A program made the translations under genes and the position numbers. Under the pieces are notes generated by a model. It did not search any database, had not been told where the DNA came from, and saw only the letters and a list, made by a program, of their open reading frames with translations. Shown here in pieces: positions 24,776-36,100 of a stretch of 64,000 bases of DNA (within the stretch, counting starts at the first letter, position 1; each line of letters begins with the position of its first letter). Source of the DNA: Sipunculus nudus. Taxonomy: Eukaryota; Annelida; Sipuncula; Golfingiida; Sipunculidae. The stretch is from assembly GCA_026874595.1 (NCBI GenBank), contig CM049309.1, positions 56,351,926 to 56,415,925 of the forward strand, read 5' to 3'.

Positions 24776-25086
24776 CTAGCAATTACCCGTGCTACGCACG
24801 GTTTTGGGCGAGCATTTAGTTCTGATGTCAAATAGTCTGTCATAGTTGCATGTCTTGGTTGTACAATGTTACTGTCTCTTTGAATCCGACATTTGGTATA
24901 AGTGTTCTGTCTTTGCGTTAACCTTGTGTCGGAGTCTGAATTACCTGGACGAACACGTTCTTGTCCGAATGGTGGAAAGTCTTCGGACAAACCCGGAGCA
25001 TGTGTATGTCAAAAATCACGGCAAACCGTAGTGTCAGAGGAGACACGTAAATTCACACAAATCGCGTTACGCTATTAATATATAGA
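24776..25086 (-). mobile_element. Non-autonomous Helitron, 311 bp, complete termini
   Basis: On the minus strand it begins TCTATATATTAATAGCG with a host A before it, and ends CTAG followed by a host T, the A-T insertion rule of Helitrons. Seven bases before CTAG lies a perfect hairpin, CCGTGC-TAC-GCACGG on the plus strand at 24787-24801. There are no inverted terminal repeats and no target duplication. It has no Rep/helicase coding capacity, so it would need a helper element. Confidence 0.85.
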
Positions 25087-26805
25087 TCCATTATATGCAT
25101 GGTGTTATGCATAAAACTCTAATTGAAGCCGAGAGGTTGGCCGGAGAATTTTCGAAGAAGTTGATATGTTAAATAAAATCATTTTTATATGAAAATATAT
25201 ATTATGCTGAACATCGCCATTTAAAGTTGCCCTTCGAGCCCATGAACCCGCCAATAAAGGAACCTGTTATCTTGCATGGTAGTGCAGTATAGTGCTGAGA
25301 CGTGATCTCGATAATTGCATTCCGGTTATAACGCACAAAAACTGAGCACTAACATGGTCGGGCAATCACGCTGCTCAAAAGTTCGTGGTAGCATTATATT
25401 ATGTGGTACATTTATTGGCTGTATATATTTTTAAATATCACGCACTCCTTTCTGTTTGAAAGCTGAGCCAATGTTTTCCAGTGAGACAGTCACTGCGTTC
25501 AGGCAGTGTGTTAAACCCGGATCCCACTCCGGAACCCGGACCCCAAGAAAAATTTGTAATTCTTAAACTCTCATGGTAATTTGTCCAGATATTTTAGCAT
25601 AATCGTATCTAAAGACATATTTTATATTATGTTTGTTAACACATAAAAAATAGTCTGTTTTGCAACAAACTTTGATAAAAAACACATACGGACCCTGGCG
25701 CACGGAACTCACGGATTACACGGACCCCGTTTTCTCGTTGTTTTACCATTTCTTTAGTACATACATGTATTTCACATCACGTTTAGCCATGACACCCTTG
25801 TGATTTATTATTGTGTTTGTATCTGTATTTTTACATTTCTGTCTCAGTTTGTATTCATAATTTTTGCTATTTATTTCATTTGTGTAGCGTTTTAAAAAGT
25901 ATAATAATTAAAAACAATTACAAAATCATTATTTGGAACCTGTAGTTGCTTGAAAATGCAAGTAATCAACAATTCCTTTCGGTATTTATATTATTGCCAA
26001 CTTTAAATTGCATAGTTGTTATGAACGGAGCACGAAACCTGTTGTTATGTGGGAGTGCTCTGATATATATCAGTCTCAGGTCCGCTCAACTGTTCAATTA
26101 AATCTCCCCCATTGTGTCCGCAATATTATATTTTCATTTAAAATAACAAATATTATATTTAGTGTGTGACATGAGTGCTATTTTTCTCCTCTTTTAGTCA
26201 TAAATAAAAAAATGAGCGGTGGTTACTGGGGTCCGTCAAAATTGAACAGTCGGCAAATTCAAGTAAATGAGGTCCGTCTTCATCGAAATATTTTTGTAAT
26301 TATAAATCTTTCAGTGAATCAGTCATTTACAAATGTGCAACATTTAGAGACTTTGCTCTGTTCTTACATCAACAATAGTGGTGTTTTTTAATCGGTGTAA
26401 ATAATGGAAAATGAGGAAATAGGTTTATGGGGTGCGGGGACCGTGGGGTTCGGGTTTTACACACTACCCTGCATTCCCTACCGCTCAGAAAATTTTCATT
26501 CTTTGAAAGATCCCCCTTTTGGGCATTTTCCTCACGCGAGATCTCCTTGTGCACAATAGACCTTTTCGCTGCGCGGAGGTTGCCTTTTGAGAAGGGATCA
26601 CCAATGGGGATTATTTCGGGCCGGTCACCGCAAATTTAAGAAAAGCCAAGATAGTGCCCCCGGAGAAAAACTCTGTCCCGCCATCAAACACTCTATGGCC
26701 ATTGTGTTACCAGGCCGAAGACACAAAGAAAAGAGGCGCCCGCGGGGGAGCAAATATTAAAATTATTAATTATGCACGTAATACGCAAATATTGCAAATA
26801 AAAGT
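25087..26805. other. Intergenic, no gene recognised
   Basis: It contains AT-rich DNA and a GC-richer block (26420-26750). Short frames on both strands of that block overlap each other and lack family support. Confidence 0.45.
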
Positions 26806-26927
26806 GGGTGGAATCTCTTCGGACAAACCCTGAGCATATGTATGTCAGAAATCATGGCAAACCGTACGGTGGTATCAGAGGAGATACGGAAAATCACAAA
26901 AATCGCCTTACGCTATTAATATATAGA
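26806..26927 (-). mobile_element. 5' end of a second Helitron copy
   Basis: From TCTATATATTAATAGCG at 26927 leftward it closely matches the 24776-25086 element for about 120 bp, through GGTTTGCCATGATTTCTGAC and TCCGAAGAGA-type sequence. It again follows a host A. The match stops near 26806, and no hairpin or CTAG end is obvious. It is either a 3'-diverged longer element or a truncated copy. Confidence 0.75.
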
Positions 26928-27960
26928 TAGGGTCCCCTTTACCAACCGGTCCCACTTTATATACACGTTAAAAATATAATGTTCATGCATTGCATAGGGT
27001 CCTGTGAAAATCCTGGTAGGCCGGGCCTTATCTTTGCACTCTGGAATCCTGATTAAGAACAATATGTCACTTAATTAAATAATTTAGATGAGTCTACCAT
27101 ACTTCCAACTTATTTATGCCTTCTTGGAAATTTTTCGCCAGCCCGGGTCCCTTTTCGGCCCCTCGGGCCCCGGTACGATGTACCGGCTGACCCCTCCTCT
27201 CGAAGGCCCTGCACATATGTGGTTAGGTCTTGAAAGTTTCTGGCAAAATGGTTACGGAGCTAAAACTTTATCCTAAAAGCCAGCATAATAATAATAACAG
27301 AATATTTTTTTTAGATTTTCCGCGCAACACTTGGTGGAGATATGACCAAGGTAACTTGCCCAAGAGTCATCTGCAGCTGTCTGCCGTGCCTGTACTATTT
27401 CCTAAGCAGAATACCTTTATGAGCTTGAGGACGATCACTGCATGTCTCGATTGGCTAATACTAGTATTATAAAATATCCTCCCAACAGACCAAGAAAAAA
27501 AACAAAGTAAGATCGAAAAGGGACAAAAACAAGATGTGTATTTAGCTACCTTTTGTTCTAATTTTAAGCCTGTGAACAGTGCGATGTGTAGATGCATTTT
27601 TTGCGTGGTTATTATATATGCATGTCTTCCTTCTAGTTGTTATAAACATAACTAATTTGCATTTACACAAAATATGCCAGAAAAAAAGTAAGTAATAGGT
27701 CGTCAAATTAGACAGTTGCTTTTATAACAGTTACAGAGTTACGACGTCGAGTTCGAGTATGTGTCACGGTGAATGATGCACGTATTCATTGAATGATGTA
27801 AAAAAACAAAAACCTATAACATATATATATATATATATGTTATATATGTTATATATACCATAATAAAAATAAAAAAATTATCCATTTATGGTATTTTCAC
27901 TACCACTCTTGAACTTTCCTTGATCAGCCTCTAACAAAACAAGCGGATGAACAATCAGCA
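26928..27960. other. Intergenic, no gene recognised
   Basis: Includes a C/G-rich patch near 27135-27205 and a TA microsatellite at about 27819-27858 next to the MULE insertion. Confidence 0.45.
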
Positions 27961-27969
27961 GTCATCCAT
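27961..27969. repeat. Left 9-bp target-site duplication of the MULE
   Basis: GTCATCCAT, identical to 32187-32195 on the other side of the element. Confidence 0.92.
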
Positions 27970-30464
27970 GGGTCCTACTAAATACCGAAAACCCCGAAAT
28001 ACCCCAAAATACCCCGGAATACCGCTTTATTTCCCTTCTTAATGTTAAAATATTCCGTAAAATATAGAAATAATATGAATGTCAATCTTTAAGAGTTAAA
28101 ACAAAGTATTTTTCGATAGAAAATTAAAAAAAAACGAGTGATAACCATCACGAACGATCTCCTGAAGCCCATACATTCGGTGTCGCAGAATTTGTCTACT
28201 TCCATAACGGGTCAAATATTCCATGGCCTTATGCAATTTGTAAGAATTTTAATTTAATTAAAAATATATGTACATATCAAACCGTTTCGTATAGAACTTG
28301 TTGTTTGTGTTCGTTTTAGCACACATGCATGATATTTAAAATAAAAGTTCAAAAGCTTCCAGCTGATCTATACTGAGTTGCTTAATTAACAAATATACTA
28401 AAGTAACTAAATCGCTATGCTTTTATTAAATCCTTATCTAACCCAGCTGGGCAGATTTTTTTATATATAGCTTGCCACCTATACGAAATAGTCTAGTCTG
28501 AAGCTAACTGATGTGGTTTATGTTCACGTTAACCGTCAACAGTGTGTTTCTATAAATGAAGCTCTAATCATAAACAATATGTCTAAAAAGTGATTTTAAG
28601 ATTAACAACACCAGAACATCGGTGTAATACTTAGCAGATATGGAAATGTATGTTTAAATGAAACATTAATATGCATGCTCGAAGCATGGAGGGATGCTGG
28701 GAAATGCAGCAAGTTTGAGGATGATTGTGGTGCATGGAAAGGAAATGGCACAAGTCCGCGCAGTATGATGTGGCTACGTGATGGGCGAGCATTGCAAATT
28801 ATGAAACGGCAAGGCGAATACTGTTTGCAAAGGCGAGTCAAAGGCAAGAAGACCCCCATTCCGATTGAGCCACAGCCTTTGGAGAGTAAGGTATTGCATG
28901 TCCCCCGTTATTATGTACAACTCAAGGCATCTTCAGATTATGAAAAGAGAGTGACCTGGGTAAGTGGTGTCGGCAGTTCTACCGAAGGTGTAGCTTGTGT
29001 GGAGTATGTGGGAAAGTGGCCGGGGCTTGCTCCACATGGCAACAGTAGTGGGAACACAGCTCACCATATCAGAACAAGCGAGGCTGTCATGGATAAAATT
29101 AGACAGAAAGTCGTTGTAAATCCATCTAAACAAGTGTATGATGAGCTTCTTGTTCAGCAATCATTCTGTAGTGCACCAAAATCTTTGAAGCAGGTACAAA
29201 ATGTGCGATATAATCAAACGAAGAAAATGGGAGAAGCGTACAAAGGGAATTTCGCCGATCAGGTTTTGACACTGATGACATCCATGCACAGTCAGGAGTA
29301 CCAGTTCGTACAGGAAATTAATTTGTCTTGTAGCAAAGTTCCAACAATCACATGCTTTACCAAAGAAGAGATCGATGACATTCGCAGATTTTGTTGTTCA
29401 TATCCTTTTGGTAAAACTACGCCATTGGGTGTGGACAAGACTTTCAATTTGGGGGAACTGTACGTGACAGTAACAACGTATAAAAACCTAGCCGTTACAC
29501 GCAGGACCACTGGAGAGAATCCAATTATGATTGGGCCTCTTGTACTGCACGGGAATAATGACGAAAAAACATTTGGAACTTTTTTTAGGCGTTTGGCATT
29601 AGAGCTTAAAGGTTCTTCTACCTAACCCATCATAGGCTCGGACGAGGAAAAGGCCATGGTAAATGCCTACCGCCATTCTTTCCCTGGCGGAAATCATATC
29701 ACTTGTGTGCGCCACTTACAAAATAACATAAAAATGTTTCTTGCGGATAAGATAGGTCTCGAAAAAACAGGCAGGGATCAGTTCCTGGATTTGATATTCG
29801 GACCAGAGGGACTGATTAAGAAGGCAGACAGCCCTGAAGCTTACTTGGAAGCGAAAGAAAGTTTACTCAACAAGAGTCGAGAGATCGGTCCGACTTTGGA
29901 ACGATATATCCGTAAACAGATACTGCTTGCACTGGATGATAACATTAAGGCTCATCATAAACATCCAGATATGAATCTGACGAAATGGACGAACAACAAT
30001 TGTGAGAGTATTAACCATATACTGAAACTTTGCACTCAGTGGAAACAACAGTCCTTAAATGACTTAGTAGACAAACTCAAAACACTGGTGCAGGCGCAGT
30101 ATAAGAACACGGAGCGATGCCTTCTCGGCATAGGGGACTTTGCGTTGAACTCTACATTAAATCGGTTTCGCAGGACAGCTGAAGCATGGAGACACATGGA
30201 CTCGGTAAAACAAGAGCGCCACAGGGTACGTTTTTACCAAGCCCTGTTGCCTTTTAATGACAAAATTTTCCAAAGAAAAAACGGTCGGTTTTATAGCACC
30301 TGTTAATGGAAGCAAGAAACCGAACCAGAGAAAACGGAAAATAAATGCAAGAACAACTTCTTTAACAAGAAAATAAAAAATATAGTCCTGCATGTATAAA
30401 TATATATATAATTACATATATATAAATATATAAATTTGTTTGAATATATGTATTATACATGTGC

Positions 30465-30515
<51 letters not shown>

Positions 30516-32186
30516 CATAAAATAAAAAATATATATTGCATATATATAAATATATAAATTTATTTTAATAAGTATTACATGTGCATCTGTATATATAATA
30601 TACTGGCTACATATCACATATATCAGACATAACATATACTGGCTAGCTTTTCATTCTTCCTTCCGTTGGTTGATAATTGATAAGCATAATTAGAATATTA
30701 AGTGAAACGGCGTAAATGCCGTATTATGCATATGATACTCAAATTTTGACTCATTTGTCGCACGCGACAGGATCCGACGCTTACTACTTGTTAATACAAA
30801 ATAGCTACACATTTAAGAATTACTCATCACTACAGCCTGAAGATAATCGCGCACTATTGGTCTGCGCGTCTTCCTATAATCTTATATACAAGGAAAAATG
30901 GATTATTTCATGCGATAACAAATAGTTAAAAGAATTTAGGAGGAGAAAGACGGGCATACCCCTAAATATCCCTGAGCTCTTGTTTCTCATGAATTTGCGA
31001 CTTCTACGCATGGGGCATGCAGTAAACGTATTGTATGGACAAGCTAGGATCATGATGTTCAAACAAATCCTGGCCAAAGACAGTCTAATGATCACGTCTC
31101 GACCACTCCAAGCGGCTACAAAATTCTCAGTAGTAAAAGGAGAAAGGTCCCTGGAGGTAAAAAGTTGACCTGTTAAGGTCATGTGCAACACATTTCCAGA
31201 TGTTTGGGTATAAACATAAAACACATACGTGAGAAAATGGTCATCTTATCACACAGACACACACACACTCACACACATATATATGTATATATATCATTTT
31301 TCTCCTGGACAACAAGGAATTCTTATAACTGCGAATTATTAGGTAATTATTAAAATAATTATGATATAATGCTTTTGTAAAATGAGAAATCTCAATTTTT
31401 CTTCTAATTACATAATAAATGATGATGAAAAAATTAACAAATCGTCATTTTTCTATATAAAAAATATTATAAATTTAAATTACTCCACATTTTTCTTCCA
31501 ATGGAAAATAAATCCTGATCTTTCATATAAATTTGTTTTGTCCTTTGCATTTATCATTATAAGAAATTTGATTCTTGTGAAGCATTAGCAACTTAGGCAA
31601 ATTGCAATAATTGGAAGGAAGCATATTATTTTATTATATTTGGAATATTTTTTTAATTTAGATGTCAAGTTCTAAGACTTTTTTAAAGTAAAATTAAGTT
31701 TTGCAAGTGTATTTTTCAGGATGTGTCAGCGTGTGCCATGCAAACGTAGGCCCTTAGAATGGATAAGCATGTACTACATTTATACATACTCCTGTCACAT
31801 GGTATCATATAAGTTGTTATATCTAATCATTTGTTGCTTGTGTTTGTATTTAAAAATGAATAAACTATTTTTCATACTTTATATATTTGTTATGTTAAAG
31901 TGAGGCCCAACTCAAGAGGTTTGCAAGGATGCAAGTTCATGTGACATTTTATTTCCGTGACACCACTGCTCCTTCCAGCCCCATGGAATATTAGGCCTAC
32001 CTGATTACCGTCTGTTCTATTTGCCACAAGCTGGAAAACTTTCCTATGTCTCAAAACCCTAATAATATGGCCAGAATGTCATATCTAATCCTGTTGTTTG
32101 TGAAATATTGAAAGAATTTACACATTTATTATGTGTTCCGGGGTATTTTGGGGTATTTCGGGGTATTCCGGTATTTAGTAGGACCG
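27970..32186 (+). mobile_element. Complete MULE (Mutator-like) DNA transposon, 4,217 bp
   Basis: The termini match as inverted repeats over about 50 bp, with few mismatches. The left starts GGGTCCTACTAAATACCG and the right, reverse-complemented, starts CGGTCCTACTAAATACCG. Both continue through tandem CCCCGAAATACCCC-type motifs. The flanks carry an identical 9-bp duplication, GTCATCCAT, at 27961-27969 and 32187-32195; 9 bp is the diagnostic size for Mutator-like elements. A DDE transposase frame occupies the left half. The right half (30307-32130) is AT-rich non-coding DNA with a (TA)n tract at about 30471-30514. Confidence 0.93.
28675..30306 (+). pseudogene. MULE transposase, one in-frame stop
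   Basis: The reading frame from ATG 28675 to TAA 30304-30306 spans 544 codons and is interrupted only by TAA at codon 317 (29623-29625), with both halves in the same frame. Catalytic candidates are Asp254 in GVDKTFNLGE, Asp323 in IIGSDEEKA and Glu444 in TNNNCESINHILK. The CxxH motif of MULE transposases is visible as ITCVRHLQNNIK. The stop falls between the first and second catalytic Asp, so the shorter product would lack activity. An upstream DNA-binding exon was not recognised. The order and spacing fit the Mutator/MULE DDE family. It may be a fresh nonsense mutation, a sequence error or read-through; a dead copy is most likely. Confidence 0.88.
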
Positions 32187-32195
32187 GTCATCCAT
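32187..32195. repeat. Right 9-bp target-site duplication of the MULE
   Basis: GTCATCCAT, identical to 27961-27969. Confidence 0.92.
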
Positions 32196-33197
32196 CAATC
32201 ATCTAACACTGTCAGGCCACACATGAAACCACTGTGGTGCTTTTAGTAAATATTACCCTAACGTAGTGAATGGAACCTGATCAGGTGAATCAGATTGGTA
32301 ACTGGTATAAATTTATTTGCATTTCATAACACAACTAAATAAAACCCTATAATAGCATTAAAAATAAAGTAACGCTTAATTGAATGACGAAAATAATGAC
32401 TTTGATAAACAGATGAAAGAGATACTCAAATAAGGAGAAGGTAGTTTCTTAGAAGTCCGGGAAGTGAGAAATGGAGCAAGTCTACGTGGGAGGACTTTCA
32501 TCTTTGACGTCAGATCCGATTGTATCTGCTGCGAAGCTCATCGAAAAATAGTCACAGGGCGTGGAGGCACAACAGATTTGTGCAAGTTGAGCGTCCTTCG
32601 CAGGATGACCAAGTTCTTAATTATGGCAGTTAGCTTCAACGGTGTGTCTTGTTCAAGGACTTTGCTTTTCAACGCCACCACATAACGAATAACCGAAAGG
32701 AGGAGGGTTAAATCTGCGGTGATGATGCGCCTGTGTGAGCTGTGTGAAGATTGTGCCAAACCATGGGCCCAGCACAGCGCCCCGGTTGGCCTGGCTGCAC
32801 AAAATTGAGCTTCCATCGATTCAGATATTGAAAAAAGTTAACAAAATTGTCTAAGAGCTCTGTAGATACCAGCATTTTGATTTTCGGAGCGGTCATTTGT
32901 AACTGACACTCCCACAGAAAATGGGCATATCATAGCATGTATTGCAAATATGGCAGCAGCCAGTTTAACTAGTTCTAGTTAGTAAATTTATATTTTATTT
33001 CTGTTGTTATACTTGTAGATTCACCATATAATGTTAGATCTTTGTGCCATTGTTGTTTTGTAAATAGTCTAACATGTAGTGGTGTAAGCACTTTACACAA
33101 ACCATTTTTAAGTTCTCAATTAGGACTGTTAAAAACCGGCCCATCTTCAAAAACCAGAGAGGCCAAGTCCCAACAAGTTAAAAAAAAAACCACCATA
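32196..33197. other. Region upstream of C6orf62; promoter or 5'UTR expected, not resolved
   Basis: A patch richer in GC and CpG than its surroundings (about 32460-32830) may hold the first untranslated exon or promoter of C6orf62. It is also open on the minus strand in two overlapping frames (32538-32816, 32708-32896) that I do not recognise and that do not join into one protein. No TATA box or convincing splice donor was identified. Confidence 0.4.
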
Positions 33198-36100
33198 ATG
33201 GGAGATCCATCGGGGAGAAGGAAGGCTGTTCTCAGCCGACTGCGTAAGCAGCTAGAAAAGAAGAGGGAATCTCTAGCTGATCAATTTGACTTCAAGATGT
33301 ATATTGTATTTCACTTCAAAGATAAGGTGGGTTTGGGTGATTTGAATGAAGTGATTTTATGATGGTATGATTTAAAAAGAAACAGGCAGATTCAATATTA
33401 GCATTGGATTTTAGTTCAAAAGAAAGTCTTGAGTACTAACAACCTAACTGGTAATCTACAAGGGTTCAGTATTTGTCTTCTTTATGGAGTTAATTTTTTT
33501 ACTGGCAGTAGATGCCAGATCTATTTTAGCTGGGCTGAGTGTGTCATCTTAAGTAGCTTAAAAATGAACCTTGGTCAATTGTTCAATGCGCAGATCTAAA
33601 ACTATTATGGTAACATGCATGAAAAAGTGTGTACTGTCAGATATTGGCATGTCATCTTTTATTTTTTCCAAGGGATAGAAATGCAAGTGATGCTCCAATC
33701 ATGCTGCATTCAGATAATGTTGCCACACAGGATTGAGACATGCAAGACTGTCTCATATTAAAACTACATAGTAAATGATCTGAATATCCTCTGTGGAAAA
33801 TGGTCACAAATACTTCATTTGTTCGTGTCTATCCATATACATCTACATTCATGGACAAATTCAGTGTGAGCCATGACAATGGTCCCTTTTAGAAATTTCT
33901 TGTTATATGTATGTCATTCTGAAAAAAGTGCCAACTGAAGTTGTGTTATTAAAACAAGGACAATTTACTGTTTTGATATTTTGAAGAGAATAAAAATATA
34001 TGTTTTAAGAAACCCAAGTATGTTGTAGCCAATCCTTGGAGATTCTATGAAGGTTTGTAAAATTCTCAACTCGCAGACTTTCATTGTTCCTAGCTTTAGC
34101 TTTCAACCATGTGATACTGTCAAAAGTTAGAGCTTCATAGAGTGTAGGTCCCTGAGTTGGGAATTTTACTGAACTTAATGTTTAGAAAATGTTTGTGACA
34201 ATACCATGTGGTTTCTTGCCAGTCGAGGCATGGTTAATATTTCACAACAATGGTCTTGCAATATGTTTGTAATACTTATATTTTACAGGCATATTTGAAA
34301 TCATAATAACTGAGTATTTTTATCTGAAATCTTTCTAAAGAAATTCTAATATTTAAAAAGCTGAAGATATTTTCTGTCTACTCCATTTTTTAGTCATCAT
34401 ATTTTCGGACCACAAGGGTTACAGATGCTACAAAAATTGAATTCACATAACTTAAATAGTAAATACTCATATTTTAAACAAATATTGCATTTTATTCTCA
34501 CAGAAGAAACAGTGTGCAGTGTTTGAAATTGAAGAAGTATTACCTGTCATGACAAACAACTTTGAGGACAGCATAATGAAAGGAGCAAAGGTATGTACAG
34601 ACGGGACACACAGGACTCACTTAATAATATTTATTATAATTACCAGTCTTGAGAGCTCATGTAATCTCACTTGAAGCCAGCTTTTCACCTGCATTGTGTG
34701 TCAGTTATGTAGTTTCTGGTTTACTCTTGTTTATTTATAAGCCTCGAGTAAACATGGTACATGTTGCAATGTTGAGAAACAAGAATCATGAATTCTAAGG
34801 TGCAGGGTTGGCAAAATTCCAGGAAGATAGAAATTTCTTCCCTTCGCAGGGCAGAAAAGGAAGTTTCTGGGAAGAAAAGGAAGTTAGGAAAGGAACTCTG
34901 ACCTTTTGCCCACAGGTTCCCAAAATATTTATTAACAAAATATAACATAGTATATAAACATATATAACAGAGAACCAAAATATATCACAGTATTTCATTA
35001 TGCACACATTGTAATTCCTTATTTACACTGAGATAGTGTAGGATAATATTTCATAAAACACAGTGAATTCAGTAGTCCGAAACATGGATTCTGTGCAGCA
35101 CCTGTATGCAGACACAAGCTTGTTTGTATGCTCCACACTGAACCTGTTTCAAAGTTTTGTCTGAACCAGACCCATTAAGCCAACAGAGTGCTCACCTTGG
35201 GTGGGGGCCGACTGTGAAAAATCTCAGTGCCTGTGCTGAGAATTTAACTCGCAATCTCCCGGCTTGGAGTCCTGCGCTCTACTCCTAAGCCTCCAGCTCA
35301 ACTGTACAAGCCAAACTCTATCCCTGAAGGCTATGTACTCGTGTTAAGTTCATCCTAATTACTCAGCTAAAGACCAGCTCAACTGTACAAGCCAAACTCC
35401 ATCCCTGAAGGCTATGTACTTATGTTGACTTCATCCTAATTACTCAACTAAAGACCAGCTCAACTGTACAAGCCAAACTCCTCCCCTGAAGGGTATGTAC
35501 TAATGTTGAATTCATCCTAATCACTAAGCTGAAGACAAGCCTTCAGCAACAACAACACCAATGGACTCAGTGGACTCAAGTTGAGTTCATCTTAATTGCT
35601 CAGCTGAAGACTACACTATCCAGCCCCATCATAAAATCACACATCAGTCACATCCACATGGTTTGTTTTCATGTTCTTTATTTACCAAAGGGTGTAAAGA
35701 ACAATCTCTCTGATTTGCACTGATATGACAGGCCAAAATGAGATTTGAACAACATGAATTACAATTATAATTTAATTGTATTCCTCCCTGGGAAGAAATG
35801 ATTGGAAGAAAGTATTTTTATTCCCTTCCAGGAAGAAAGTATTTCTTCCCATCCCTTCCCTTCCTTCCGGGAAGATTGTGCCAACCCTGCTAAGGTGGTT
35901 GGTTGCATATGTGTGGAAGTTGAATGGTTACAAGTTGCAATACACCTTTTGTAAAACTGGTTTATCAGACTTTCTGCCAGATGTCCTTGTTGAATGTGCT
36001 TGGGTTATTTTGGTGGGTCCCTCACATGTTATAAATGCATTGATGTAAACAATGAATAGCCTGTGTCGATTTGGCATGTTTTGGTATATTTAAAAAAAAG

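Larger units (their letters stand above)
34803..35889. mobile_element. Non-autonomous hAT-like element with perfect 8-bp target duplication
   Basis: The ends are CAGGGTTGGCAAAATTCCAG (left) and, reverse-complemented, CAGGGTTGGCACAATCTTCC (right). The flanking octamer CTAAGGTG is present at 34795-34802 and 35890-35897. Subterminal purine/pyrimidine tracts (GGAAGAAA / TTTCTTCC) occur on both sides. The interior carries a tRNA-derived segment and an 81-bp tandem repeat but no transposase. It lies in intron 2 of C6orf62. Confidence 0.88.

Noticed and set aside
35230-35295. Second possible tRNA gene
   Set aside because: The B box is degenerate (GCGAGTTAAATTC) and the cloverleaf cannot be closed.
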